From JABCYV01 sp963696025 (GTDB lineage Bacteria > Acidobacteriota > Terriglobia > Terriglobales > Acidobacteriaceae), in NCBI GenBank assembly GCA_963696025.1, contig CAVOII010000007.1, forward strand, positions 62,001 to 126,000: a DNA stretch of 64,000 nt, in the 5' to 3' direction. The notes under the pieces were generated by a model. The model made no database searches and was not told where the DNA came from. It saw nothing but the letters and a program-made list of their open reading frames with translations. Positions 51,850-60,676 of the stretch are shown here, in pieces (position 1 is the stretch's first letter; each line of letters starts with the position of its first letter). The translations under genes were made by a program, and so were the position numbers.

Positions 51850-52263
51850 CTAGCTCTTTTGGCGGTCCTTCACCCGGATCACGAACTTCAGTCCTGACCA
51901 CACTTCGCTGACCGCGCAGACTTTCACGTCCACCAAGCCAGCTTCCAGTCCAATCCTTCGCACCTCATTATCGGTGAGGTCAGTTGCTACGCCCGAGCTT
52001 TTCTTAGGCCAGCTCACCCAAAGCATTCCAGCAGGCGCTAGTTGCCTGGCAACGCCGAAGAACTGTTTCTTCATCTCGGCCTGGCTCTTGACGAAGATGA
52101 TTGCAAAATCCAACGGACCTCGCCCATCCCGCGCGATCCGACAGCTTTGCAGGGCTGGTCTCAACTCTGCTTTCACATCGGCCGGCAACCCATTCAGAAC
52201 AACCTGGAATTCCGGCTTGATGCCGAGCTTTTTGAATAGTGGGGTGCCAGAATATCCGGCCAT
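51850..52263 (-). CDS. DUF3052 family protein
   Basis: A 137-residue protein. MAGYSGTPLFKKLGIKPEFQ, then PLDFAIIFVKSQAEMKKQF, GMLWVSWPKKSSGVATDLTD and KVCAVSEVWSGLKFVIR cover the DUF3052 domain end to end. The family is widely distributed, small and of unknown function. It starts 5 bases after the stop of the upstream VWFA gene (52269) and is probably co-transcribed with it. Confidence 0.88.
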   Translation of the reverse strand: MAGYSGTPLFKKLGIKPEFQVVLNGLPADVKAELRPALQSCRIARDGRGPLDFAIIFVKSQAEMKKQFFGVARQLAPAGMLWVSWPKKSSGVATDLTDNEVRRIGLEAGLVDVKVCAVSEVWSGLKFVIRVKDRQKS

Positions 52264-52268
52264 AAGCC

Positions 52269-53384
52269 TTATTTGGGGGCGTAATATCCGCGCCGGCTGC
52301 GGACCCGCAGGCCCTTGTGATTCTGGGCCAGGATTTCGATAGTGTGATAGCGGCCGTCTGAGTGAAGATCGGCAGGCCGATAGGACAGCGCATACTGGCT
52401 GCGCAACTCGTCTTGGATTTCCGTGAACGCATTCGCTACGTCTCCGAGTTGAAACGGGAAAAATGCGCGGCCACCCGTGGCTTCAGCGATCCGTTCCAGA
52501 ACCTTGTCTCCACGCTGGCGCGTGCCCGTAATGTTGGTGCTGATGGTGTAAACGATGACCTCCGCGCGCTGCGCCATTTCGATCGACTCCTCGCGGGTCA
52601 CGTGGCTCTGATTATCGTCACCGTCGCTCAGCAGGATGACCGCTCGACGCACGGTTCCATTCTGCTGCGCCTTGATCAGCTTGTCGCGACAGGCAAAGTA
52701 CAACGCATCGTACATGGCCGTGCCGCCGCCCGGCCGTAGCGAACGCACGCCTCGCGAAAGCGCTTCCGTGTTGTCGGTGAAGTCCTGCGTCACCTCCGGA
52801 GTCACATCGAAGCCGACTACGAAAGCGCGGTCATATCTCGGCCGCACCGTTTGATTCAGAAACTCAATCGCTGATTCCTGCTCAAACTTGAAGCGATCGC
52901 GCACGGAATTGCTGGCGTCGATGAGGAGCCCGACCTGCAGGGGCAGGTCCGTTTCATTGTGAAAGCTGCGAATTTCCTGCGCCGGCTTCCTATCATCGAT
53001 GACTTCGAAGTCGCTTCGCTTCAGGTCTTTTACATAACGTCCGTGCTTATCGGTAACCGTGAAGACGACATTGACCTCGTTCACCGTGCTGCGAATAGTG
53101 GCGGCGGTTTCTTCCTGTTGAGTGGACGCGGCATCTGTACGAGAGACCGAACCAGCATCCGCCTTGGATGACTCGCTCGCTGCGGGCACCGGTTCGGGCT
53201 GTGCTTTTGCCGCTGCGGGCGGAGCCGGGGCTTGCTGAGCCGAAGCTGCCTGCGCCTTTGGCTTACTCTGCTGTTGAGATGCGGACGGAGCTGGCGGCAG
53301 GTCAGTCTGTCCAGCGGTCTGCCCCAGCACTATCGGCAGCAGCAGCACTACGCCGGCCAACGAGAGCATGAAATGGCCCTTCAT
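52269..53384 (-). CDS. secreted VWFA-related domain protein
   Basis: The third member of the family, 371 residues. A signal peptide (up to LGQTAG), an Ala/Pro/Gln-rich linker of about 70 residues, then STVNEVNVVFTVTDKHGRYV and RSDFEVIDDRKPAQEIRSF. The MIDAS is intact (LIDASNSVRDR; later GGTAMYDALYFACRD and DGDDNQSH). The C-terminal YALSYRP and RSRRGYYA are as in the 47453 protein. It lies 5 bases upstream of the DUF3052 gene. Confidence 0.88.
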   Translation of the reverse strand: MKGHFMLSLAGVVLLLPIVLGQTAGQTDLPPAPSASQQQSKPKAQAASAQQAPAPPAAAKAQPEPVPAASESSKADAGSVSRTDAASTQQEETAATIRSTVNEVNVVFTVTDKHGRYVKDLKRSDFEVIDDRKPAQEIRSFHNETDLPLQVGLLIDASNSVRDRFKFEQESAIEFLNQTVRPRYDRAFVVGFDVTPEVTQDFTDNTEALSRGVRSLRPGGGTAMYDALYFACRDKLIKAQQNGTVRRAVILLSDGDDNQSHVTREESIEMAQRAEVIVYTISTNITGTRQRGDKVLERIAEATGGRAFFPFQLGDVANAFTEIQDELRSQYALSYRPADLHSDGRYHTIEILAQNHKGLRVRSRRGYYAPK

Positions 53385-53669
53385 TTCCCCACATTATAGC
53401 TTTAGTAGGCAACCTGGTTCACCCGGCGACAGTGTCTCAGCTTCAAATTGAGCCCCAATGACGGCGGTCGCTGTGGCACACTCAAAGCAAGAGCCAAAAA
53501 ATTGAGCACAGACGACCGAAAGAAAATTGCAAGAGATTTTGCCAGAGCACGATGGAATCGGGCAAGCTCTACCTGAGTGCCTTTGGCGTTCGCTTCATCT
53601 GGTACGTGAATCCTCCACCTCTCGTGTTCGGCACCCCTTCGATCAATAGCTTAATAGAAGGGAAATGTT

Positions 53670-53861
53670 GTGAAAAAGGTGACTACATTCCTGTTCGTAG
53701 TTCTTAACGGCACATGGGCTTTGATGGCGTACTTGCTTCACAAAAAGGGAGTTCATTCCGCACTCATCGCCACCGTGGTAGCGATTGGCGTGCTGTTCGG
53801 GAATTTGGCAGTCTACGCTAGCCTTAGGCTCGCAGAGAAGTTGCTCAGCAAAAGGGGCTGA
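53670..53861 (+). CDS. small two-helix membrane protein
   Basis: A 63-residue protein with two transmembrane helices (TFLFVVLNGTWALMAYLL and ALIATVVAIGVLFGNLAVYA) and a positive tail (KLLSKRG). GTG start at 53670 has AAGGGA 8 bases upstream. Hydrophobic pattern and codon use support it. The 285 bases upstream hold no gene. Confidence 0.55.
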   Translation: MKKVTTFLFVVLNGTWALMAYLLHKKGVHSALIATVVAIGVLFGNLAVYASLRLAEKLLSKRG

Positions 53862-54017
53862 TTTCAAACTGAGGCACTACCCCCCCGCCGACAGAGATTG
53901 GGTCTGGGTGTCATCCTGAGCAAGCCGCAGCGAAGGATCTGGGCGAGACGCGTGAACGTCGCGTTCTTTGTGCGCAATCATCGCGCGTTCGGCTCGCTTC
54001 ATTCTCGTCTTGCAACA

Positions 54018-55016
54018 CTACCCAGAAATTCCGCCCAGAAACGCTTGCAGTTCCGCCGGCAACGGCCGCGAAAATGAAAGCGGCAAACCAGTCCGCGGAT
54101 GCTGAAACTGAAGGCCTGCCGCATGCAGGAAATTCCTCTGAAGAGAAATCCCGTCCGCCTCGCCTGCGCGTATTTCCCGAGGCGCGCCGTAGAGCGTATC
54201 TCCGACGACAGGGTGTCCCAAAGAAGCCAGGTGCACGCGAATCTGGTGGGTTCGGCCAGTGTCTATCTGGATTTCCAATAGTGTGAACTTGTCGGGCTTG
54301 GCATCGATGCGTCGTTGTACGGTGTAGTGGGTGATGGCCTCGCGACCACCTTCGCGCCGCGTGGTCATCCGCGTGCGACGCACGCGATCACGGCTGATGC
54401 TGGTAGTAATCGTCCCACGATCCTTCTTAAGCCACCCGTGCACCAACGCGATGTACGTTTTCTTGACCTGATGCTTGACAAACTGCGCCGCCAGCCGCCG
54501 ATGGGCTTCGTCGTTCTTGGCCACCAGGATCAGCCCGCTGGTGGTTTTGTCCAGACGGTGCACAATGCCCGGTCGCAATTCGCCGCCGACCCCGGAAAGG
54601 GTCTGGAAGTAGTGCAGCAGGGCGTTGACTAGGGTGCCGCGATTGCGCAAATCTTCGTTGGCGCCCGCGCCGGCGTGCACCATCATTCCCGCGGGCTTGT
54701 TGATGACGGCCAGATCATCATCTTCGTACACAATGTCGAGTGGGATCTCCTCCGCAATCGCCCGCAGTGGAGGCAACTGCGGGGACCCGATCACTGTGAT
54801 CCGTTCCTCGCCGCGCAGACGCTGGGAAGGCTTGGCGGCAGCGTCATTCACCAAGACCTTTCGCTCTGTGATGAGTTGCTGCACTCGGGCCCGACTGGTC
54901 TCAGGGAGATGTCCGACGAGAAACTGATCGAGCCGCTTGCCGGCATCGTCCGGTGTGACCGAAATCGAGATGGGAAACTGATCGGACACAGAGGACTGAG
55001 AGTCAACCCTCAGCAT
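54018..55016 (-). CDS. rluD: RluD-type 23S rRNA pseudouridine synthase
   Basis: A 332-residue RNA-modifying enzyme. The N-terminal S4 RNA-binding domain (GKRLDQFLVGHLPETSRARV, VLVNDAAAKPSQRLR) is followed by the catalytic GIVHRLDKTTSGLILVAKND with the catalytic Asp, and LEIQIDTGRTHQIRVHLASL. RluD/C-type uridine positions in 23S rRNA are the likely targets. It follows lgt on the same strand. Confidence 0.93.
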   Translation of the reverse strand: MLRVDSQSSVSDQFPISISVTPDDAGKRLDQFLVGHLPETSRARVQQLITERKVLVNDAAAKPSQRLRGEERITVIGSPQLPPLRAIAEEIPLDIVYEDDDLAVINKPAGMMVHAGAGANEDLRNRGTLVNALLHYFQTLSGVGGELRPGIVHRLDKTTSGLILVAKNDEAHRRLAAQFVKHQVKKTYIALVHGWLKKDRGTITTSISRDRVRRTRMTTRREGGREAITHYTVQRRIDAKPDKFTLLEIQIDTGRTHQIRVHLASLGHPVVGDTLYGAPREIRAGEADGISLQRNFLHAAGLQFQHPRTGLPLSFSRPLPAELQAFLGGISG

Positions 55017-55112
55017 CAGGAGCCGTGAGCAAGAATACAGGAGGAGTTAGTGCGCAACGTTATGAATCGATCAGCAATTTTCTCTGTGTCTCTGCGTCTC
55101 GCTGGTTAAACC

Positions 55113-55919
55113 CTAACGGGTAGCGCGTACCGGCACGGCCTTGGGCACTCCGCTCCGCAGCCACCAGATTACCCCACCGGTAATCACCAGAAAAATCGAG
55201 ATCAACTGCGTGCCCGTCATCGCACCGCCAAAGACCGATCCACGGCCGGGATCGTCGCGAATAAATTCCAAGAAGAACCGCGCCACGCCGTAGAGAATCA
55301 GGTAAGCGCCGAACACCTGACCATCGAATTTCTTTCGCCTGAACATCCACATCAAAATAAAGAAATTCGCCAGCTCCACCGCCGATTCAAAAAGCTGCGT
55401 GGGCTCAAGCGCCTGATTCAGCGGAGTACCCACCAGATCATGAGCAACCTGGTTAGTGAACGTCACGCCCCAGAGATGATTTGTGGGCTTGCCATAGCAG
55501 CAGCCGGCGGCGAAACAGCCAACACGTCCAATTGCGTGCCCAATGGCCAGACCCGGCGCGAATGCGTCGCAGGTGGCCAGCGGCGGCATGTGGCGCTTGC
55601 GCACGTACCACACGGCCACTACAAACGCGGCCACCAGTCCGCCGGAAAACACTCCACCCGCCTGCAACGTATTCAGGCTGAAGATTTCACCGGGGTGGGC
55701 GGCGTACGTGCTCCAATCGTTGATGATGTAAAGAATCTTGGCCCCAAGTATCCCTGCCAGTACGACCAGGATGCCAAAATTCCAGGCGTCGTCAGGATTG
55801 ATTCCTTGCTTTTGAGAGTTGCGAACGCTGACCCATAACCCCACCAGCACGCCCAGCGAAACTAATACGCCGTACGTAGGAAGAAAAAACCGTCCGATCT
55901 GAAACAGTTGGGGAAACAC
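55113..55919 (-). CDS. lgt: prolipoprotein diacylglyceryl transferase
   Basis: The 268-residue membrane enzyme that adds diacylglycerol to lipobox cysteines. AHPGEIFSLNTLQAGGVFSG, GHAIGRVGCFAAGCCYGKPT and about seven hydrophobic helices are typical. The start is GTG 55919. Upstream (55947-55964) is a palindrome AACTGAT-ACAG-ATCAGTT that could be an operator. It lies between the candidate 6S RNA and rluD. Confidence 0.93.
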   Translation of the reverse strand: MFPQLFQIGRFFLPTYGVLVSLGVLVGLWVSVRNSQKQGINPDDAWNFGILVVLAGILGAKILYIINDWSTYAAHPGEIFSLNTLQAGGVFSGGLVAAFVVAVWYVRKRHMPPLATCDAFAPGLAIGHAIGRVGCFAAGCCYGKPTNHLWGVTFTNQVAHDLVGTPLNQALEPTQLFESAVELANFFILMWMFRRKKFDGQVFGAYLILYGVARFFLEFIRDDPGRGSVFGGAMTGTQLISIFLVITGGVIWWLRSGVPKAVPVRATR

Positions 55920-55946
55920 TGATTATTTAGATGCAAAACTTTTTAG

Positions 55947-55964
55947 AACTGATACAGATCAGTT
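55947..55964. promoter_or_regulatory. 7-bp inverted repeat upstream of lgt
   Basis: AACTGAT (55947-55953) and ATCAGTT (55958-55964) are perfect inverted repeats with a 4-base centre, about 28 bases before the lgt start. This is the size and symmetry of a dimeric repressor site. No regulator was identified. Confidence 0.35.
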
Positions 55965-55999
55965 TACAGGGGAAAGGGAAGTGGTGCGCGGGATATAAA

Positions 56000-56199
56000 A
56001 TCAAGCCGACCCACTAGGCCGTGTGGCGGGCCGAGAATGAACCCGTCCTTGACGGTGGGAACCCGCCGAGACCCTTTAGGCATCTCCGCGTGGCGGAGCA
56101 CTGCACACCGGATCATATTTTCGAGTCGAGTCCCCGTTCATTCGGTGTTGGTTCAAAAATCGGTTACCACCATCACCAACCTTGCAGGCCGGCTTTCAG
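56000..56199 (-). ncRNA. ssrS: candidate 6S RNA next to zapA
   Basis: About 200 bases downstream of zapA on the same strand, the position of ssrS in many bacteria. The ends can pair: AAGCCGGCC (56187-56195 complement) with GGTCGGCTT (56003-56011 complement). A second stem joins CCGAATGAAC with GTTCATTCTCGG, and the apex holds CTCCGC-CAC-GCGGAG. The result is one long rod with internal bubbles, like 6S RNA. A promoter-like TTGCGA-17-TAGCAT ends at 56206, about 7 bases before the putative 5' end, and TTGATTTTAT follows the 3' end. Identity rests on form and place only, not on an alignment. Confidence 0.5.
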
Positions 56200-56205
56200 T
56201 TTTGG

Positions 56206-56234
56206 ATGCTAGGGAAATCTCGAAAGTTTCGCAA
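56206..56234 (-). promoter_or_regulatory. promoter-like element for the candidate 6S RNA
   Basis: On the minus strand TTGCGA and TAGCAT are separated by 17 bases (four of six matches each to the -35 and -10 consensus), with the -10 at 56206-56211. The start would lie near 56199, at the 5' stem of the candidate 6S RNA. Confidence 0.4.
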
Positions 56235-56295
56235 GAGGGAGGACGCAAATAGTTGGCACTCCGCTTGCCAGCGGTTTTTGTACGAGTAATATTCC

Positions 56296-56328
56296 GTTGA
56301 CAAGGAGTGGTGAGATGCGCTTGTCAAC
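56296..56328. repeat. 9-bp inverted repeat downstream of zapA
   Basis: GTTGACAAG (56296-56304) and CTTGTCAAC (56320-56328) are perfect inverted repeats with a 15-base loop. It lies 63 bases after the zapA stop. It could end the zapA message or bind a protein. A second short hairpin with a T-run on the plus strand (CCGCT-TGCC-AGCGG-TTTTT) is at about 56261-56279. Confidence 0.4.
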
Positions 56329-56390
56329 AGAAGCTAAGCCCACTGATGATTTTGAATTTGGATTATTCTAAGCCGTGGGGAGTGGGACTC

Positions 56391-56726
56391 TCACCCTGCC
56401 CGTCGCTTATCCTCAAGCACCTCGTCCAGCGCGGTCGAGAGATGCTCAGCCCGTCGCAGATAGTCGGTGACTCCAATGTCGCTATTCCGCTTCAGCAGAT
56501 GATATTCGTCGGCGATATTCAGTGCCGCCAGCACCGCCAGGCGCGCCGTATCTACAGTGTGGGTCTGTTCCGCAACCGCCCGCATCTTGGAATCCACATA
56601 GTCGGCGAGCTTGAGGATGTAATCCGCATCAGATCCGCGCAGGTTATACGCTTGATCGAAAATCTCTACTCGTACGCTGCTGTTGTTCGTGTCCTTGACC
56701 GGCGGGTGTTTGGTAGCGGATGCCAT
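56391..56726 (-). CDS. zapA: cell division protein ZapA
   Basis: A 111-residue FtsZ-ring-associated protein. VRVEIFDQAYNLRGSDADYI, LADYVDSKMRAVAEQTHTVD and ALNIADEYHLLKRN are typical of ZapA, followed by a helical tail. It lies 39 bases after a ZapB-like coiled-coil gene and upstream of the candidate 6S RNA, a conserved neighbourhood. Confidence 0.9.
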   Translation of the reverse strand: MASATKHPPVKDTNNSSVRVEIFDQAYNLRGSDADYILKLADYVDSKMRAVAEQTHTVDTARLAVLAALNIADEYHLLKRNSDIGVTDYLRRAEHLSTALDEVLEDKRRAG

Positions 56727-56765
56727 ACGCGTTCTACTCCTCTAAAATGACGCCCTCCACGGTGC

Positions 56766-57062
56766 TCAGCTGGCGGCTTGCTCCTCGGCAATGGACTCGA
56801 TCTGCGTGAGCATCTTCTCAACCCTCCCGCGAATCTCTTCGCGCTCCTTGCGCAACTTCACCATCTCACGGCGCAGGGTTTCTGCTTCTTCCTCGCGCTC
56901 TTCTAGTTGCTCGCGCAGCCGCCGGACATCGCGCTCAGCCGCTGCTCGGGCCTCCCGTGCCGCCTTGTACAGTTCTATTGTGCGATAAACCTTCTCTTCG
57001 AGCGCCTGAAAATCGTCGCCAGGAACCTGGGCAGATACTTCTTCAGCCATTCTCACAGACAT
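56766..57062 (-). CDS. coiled-coil protein, ZapB-like
   Basis: A 98-residue protein, almost wholly a Glu/Arg-rich coiled coil (AAERDVRRLREQLEEREEEA, then RREMVKLRKEREEIRGRVEK). The start at 57062 has GGAGAGAG before it; the frame is open to 57158. Its size, composition and place next to zapA suggest a ZapB-type FtsZ-ring factor, but coiled coils of this kind cannot be assigned from sequence alone. Confidence 0.68.
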   Translation of the reverse strand: MSVRMAEEVSAQVPGDDFQALEEKVYRTIELYKAAREARAAAERDVRRLREQLEEREEEAETLRREMVKLRKEREEIRGRVEKMLTQIESIAEEQAAS

Positions 57063-57260
57063 GATTGCACTCTCTCCCGAGAGAATTGAAACTTGAGCGC
57101 AGTATACCGCAGAAAGCTGTGGACAAGCAGGTTGATGATTATACCCACCCGTTGTCATCCTGAGCGGAGTCGGACCATTCCGGCCAGAATGATCCAGCGT
57201 AGTCGAAGGACCCTGCGCGGGCGGAAGCCTAGCGAATGCCTTGGGCTGTCCTCCGCTAGG

Positions 57261-58469
57261 CTAGACTCGCCTCGTTTGGCGTAACCGCCTCAGCCTACTC
57301 GCAGCTTCATCCAAAGTGGCATCACGTTTGCAGAACGCGAACCTCACCTGCTGCGCCCCGTCACGCGGATCATTATAGAAACTCGACCCAGGCACTGCAG
57401 CCACGCCAATGTCTTTCACCAGATATTTCGTAAACTCCAGATCATTGCCTAATCCAAAACCACTGATGTCCGTCATCACGTAATAAGCGCCACGTGGCCG
57501 GAAGCAGTGGAATCCTGCCTCGGTTAGCGCCGGCATCAACCGGTCGCGTCTCGCGCGATAGCCGTCTGCAAGTTTTTGATAGTAGTTGGGCGGCATTCCG
57601 AGAGCGACGGCCCCCGCCTCCTGCAGAGGCGCCGGAGCACCCACCGTCAGAAAATCATGAACCTTGCGGATGGCATTGGTAATCGCGGGCGGCGCCACCG
57701 TCCATCCCACCCGCCAGCCAGTCACGCTGTAGCTCTTCGACAGTCCGTTGATAGTGACCGTGCGCTCCGCCATCCCTTCGAGCTGCGCGATCGAAATGTG
57801 TTCCGTGCCTTCGTAGAGAATGTGCTCGTAAATCTCATCCGTAATTGCGAGGACATTGAACTCCACACAAAGGTCACGAATCAGATTGAGTTCCTCGCGA
57901 GTGAAAACTTTGCCTGTTGGGTTATTGGGTGTGTTAACAATAATGGCCTTGGTGTGATGGTGAAACGCCGCCCGCAGTTCGCGTTCGTCAAAGGTCCATT
58001 CGCCCTCCGCCGTTGTGGGCGGACGCAGCTTTACGAAGCGCGGCTTCGCGCCGGAGAGAATCGCGTCTGGTCCATAGTTCTCATAAAAGGGCTCGAAGAT
58101 TACCACTTCATCGCCCGCATTGCAGATGGCGAGAAGAGTCGAGATCATGGCTTCCGTTGACCCGCAGCAGACTGTAATCTGCATTTCCGGGTCCACCAAA
58201 ATTCTCTGCGCCGCCTGCATCTGCTGCGCGATCGCATTACGCAGATTTTTTGCGCCCCAGGTAATGGCGTACTGGTTTATGTCTCCAGCGATGGCCTCTT
58301 GCGCCGCCTCCTTGATCTCGCGGGGTGCGGGGAAATCAGGGAATCCTTGTGCCAGGTTAACGGCGCCGTGGAGCATCGCCTGCCGCGTCATCTCGCGGAT
58401 CACTGACTCGGTAAAGTGCTCGACCTTGCCACTCAGGAAATATTTCCGCTGGGTTACCGCGTCAGCCAT
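57261..58469 (-). CDS. class I/II PLP-dependent aminotransferase
   Basis: A 402-residue fold type I aminotransferase. NLAQGFPDFPAPREIKEAAQ, VVIFEPFYENYGPDAIL, NTPNNPTGKVFTREEL, SKSYSVTGWRVGW with the PLP lysine and RFAFCKRD are present. The N-terminal LAQGFPDF-type motif points to the kynurenine/methionine aminotransferase (YbdL-like) group. It lies between pheT and zapB, separated by 84 and 198 bases, and its pathway is not given by the context. Confidence 0.9.
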   Translation of the reverse strand: MADAVTQRKYFLSGKVEHFTESVIREMTRQAMLHGAVNLAQGFPDFPAPREIKEAAQEAIAGDINQYAITWGAKNLRNAIAQQMQAAQRILVDPEMQITVCCGSTEAMISTLLAICNAGDEVVIFEPFYENYGPDAILSGAKPRFVKLRPPTTAEGEWTFDERELRAAFHHHTKAIIVNTPNNPTGKVFTREELNLIRDLCVEFNVLAITDEIYEHILYEGTEHISIAQLEGMAERTVTINGLSKSYSVTGWRVGWTVAPPAITNAIRKVHDFLTVGAPAPLQEAGAVALGMPPNYYQKLADGYRARRDRLMPALTEAGFHCFRPRGAYYVMTDISGFGLGNDLEFTKYLVKDIGVAAVPGSSFYNDPRDGAQQVRFAFCKRDATLDEAASRLRRLRQTRRV

Positions 58470-58553
58470 AGACGGTCAGACTAGCATAGGTCGGCAAGAA
58501 CGACGTTGGGAAGCCGGCCGGCTGTCCAGCCCAGCGAAGCTGGCAAGAAAAAC

Positions 58554-60599
58554 CTAAACGCGCTGCGCCCCACCCAATGTTTTCAGCGCTTCGATGATCT
58601 GCGCTGACCACTTCGCTACTTCGTCCTCACGCAACGTCCGCTCGCGGGACTGAAACTTCACTCGCAGCAGAATCGAATATTTGCCGGCTGGAATCGTTCC
58701 ACCGCGGAAAATCTCTGCCGGAACAAAGCTGCGCAGATCTTTGATCCGCAGAGCCTGGACCGCTTGGCGAATTTTCTCCAACTCCACCGAATCATCAAAG
58801 ATGAACGAAAAATCGCGTTCGACCGCGGGATAGCGCGGTAACGCTTCGTATCGCACTATCCGCAGGCCGTGTTGGTAAAGGCGGTCAAGATAAAGCTCGG
58901 CTATGAACACATCCTGACGCAGCTTGCGGGCTGCAGCAACACCGGGATCGATCTGCCCAAATTGCGCCACGATCACGCTGTCCATCACCGCTCGCGCTGA
59001 ACGTACCGAATGATAATACTTCGGTGTTTGCCGGTAATAGGCCACGAGCTTGTGCTCGAAGGGATGCAAGAGAGTCTCCACGTCGCCTTTCAAATCGAAA
59101 AACGAGAACGGCCGGGCGACGGAATAATGGACGTTGGCAGTTACCGCGCTCCCCGTCGCGCCTAGGCAGATGCGTTTCAACTGGTTCGCCGTCGCGCCGG
59201 ATGTTTCAAACACGTTGCCCGCCTCAAACAACCGCACATTATCGCTTCCACGGTTTAGGTTGTAAGCCAGCATGCCGAGCATCCCCGGAACCATCGAGGT
59301 ACGCATGACGGACGCTTCTTCGCTCAGCGGATTCGCCAATTCGATTGCCGGAACGTCAGAAAATTGCTCTGCGTCCCGGTGCGAAATGAAGGTGAGCGAA
59401 ATTGCTTCGTCGTAACCCAGCGCCAGCAAAGAGGAGCGCAGTTTCTGATCCTTTTCCGCATCGGGCAATTCGACGACTGCGCCCGCATACGCGGGCAGAG
59501 TATTCGCGAACTTGTCGTAGCCGTGCAGGCGGGCGATCTCTTCGATGATGTCGATCTCGCGCTCAACATCGAGTCGCCAGCTCGGGATGCGAACCGTGAA
59601 ATCGGATTCGCCACCCCTTTCCGGCAACACATCGAAGCCTAGCCGGTTGAGGATGCGAAAAATCTCGCGGGCATCGAGTCTCTCGCCCAAAATGCGGTGG
59701 ACTTCAGAAAGATGCAGGGCCACTGGAGCTTGATCCAGCCGCCGCGCGACTACATCGATCGCGCCGCCAATCAGTTCACCGCCGCCCGACTGGAGAATCA
59801 GCTCGGCCACGCGGTCACAAGAGAGAACCGTTGAGTCAAAATCAGCGCCGCGCTCGAAGCGATGCGAAGCGTCCGTATGCAGCCCGTGCCGCCGCGAAGC
59901 TTTCCGAACCGTGACCGGGTCCCACCAGGCCGATTCGATCAGAATGTTTCGGGTCTTGTCGGTGATCATGGTGTCGAAGCCACCCATCACACCGGCCAAT
60001 CCGACTGGCTTGCGCGCATCCGCGACCACCAGGTCTTCGCAGGTAAGCTTGCGTTCCACACCGTCAAGAGTCTTGAGGGCTTCTCCAGTCTTGGCGCGAC
60101 GCACGATGATCTTTCCGCCTTCCAACAGGTCGAGATCGTAGACGTGCGTTGGCTTGCCCATTTCCCACAGCACGTAGTTGGTGGCATCGACTGCATTGCT
60201 GATGGGACGCTGATCGAGAAGCGCCAGCCGTTGCTTAATTTTCTCCTGCGAAGACTTGACGGTAACGTTGCGCAGAACTCGTGCCGTGAAACGTGGGCAT
60301 AGTTCGGGCTCAGCAATTTCAATGGGAAAAGCTGCGCCCTTAGCCACTGATGCCGGTGGCAGATTCGGCTCAATCGGTTTCAGCGTCAAATCATAAATAG
60401 CCGAGCACTCGCGGGCCATGCCAAAATGATTCATGGCGTCGGGACGATTCGTCGTGATGTCCATCTCAAAGACTGCGTTTTCGCCTTCCCCACTGATCGA
60501 CTCCACCGCGATTCCAGCCAGAGTAAGGTCATCCGCGAGCTGACGGAGGTCGACCTTGAAGTTAACGAAGTCACGCAGCCATTGAGGAGAAATTTTCAT
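58554..60599 (-). CDS. pheT: phenylalanine--tRNA ligase subunit beta, short form
   Basis: 681 residues, against about 795 in E. coli. The N-terminus MKISPQWLRDFVNFKVDLRQ goes straight to the B1/B5 regions (FEMDITTNRPDAMNHFGMAR), so the EMAP/OB-fold tRNA-binding domain is missing. B3/B4 editing parts, B5 and the C-terminal anticodon-binding domain (YPAVERDFSFIFDDSVELEK) are present. It follows pheS by 77 bases and completes the infC-rpmI-rplT-pheS-pheT run. An editing role is likely kept. Confidence 0.95.
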   Translation of the reverse strand: MKISPQWLRDFVNFKVDLRQLADDLTLAGIAVESISGEGENAVFEMDITTNRPDAMNHFGMARECSAIYDLTLKPIEPNLPPASVAKGAAFPIEIAEPELCPRFTARVLRNVTVKSSQEKIKQRLALLDQRPISNAVDATNYVLWEMGKPTHVYDLDLLEGGKIIVRRAKTGEALKTLDGVERKLTCEDLVVADARKPVGLAGVMGGFDTMITDKTRNILIESAWWDPVTVRKASRRHGLHTDASHRFERGADFDSTVLSCDRVAELILQSGGGELIGGAIDVVARRLDQAPVALHLSEVHRILGERLDAREIFRILNRLGFDVLPERGGESDFTVRIPSWRLDVEREIDIIEEIARLHGYDKFANTLPAYAGAVVELPDAEKDQKLRSSLLALGYDEAISLTFISHRDAEQFSDVPAIELANPLSEEASVMRTSMVPGMLGMLAYNLNRGSDNVRLFEAGNVFETSGATANQLKRICLGATGSAVTANVHYSVARPFSFFDLKGDVETLLHPFEHKLVAYYRQTPKYYHSVRSARAVMDSVIVAQFGQIDPGVAAARKLRQDVFIAELYLDRLYQHGLRIVRYEALPRYPAVERDFSFIFDDSVELEKIRQAVQALRIKDLRSFVPAEIFRGGTIPAGKYSILLRVKFQSRERTLREDEVAKWSAQIIEALKTLGGAQRV

Positions 60600-60676
60600 T
60601 GATAAGCTTTGAGCTTTTAGCCACTAGCTTCTGATCTCCAAAGCCGAAGCGGCCAGAAGCCAGTAGCCAGTAGCTC

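Noticed and set aside
55981..56252. Small plus-strand proteins between lgt and zapA
   Set aside because: Frames overlap a strongly structured region and have no ribosome sites or domains.
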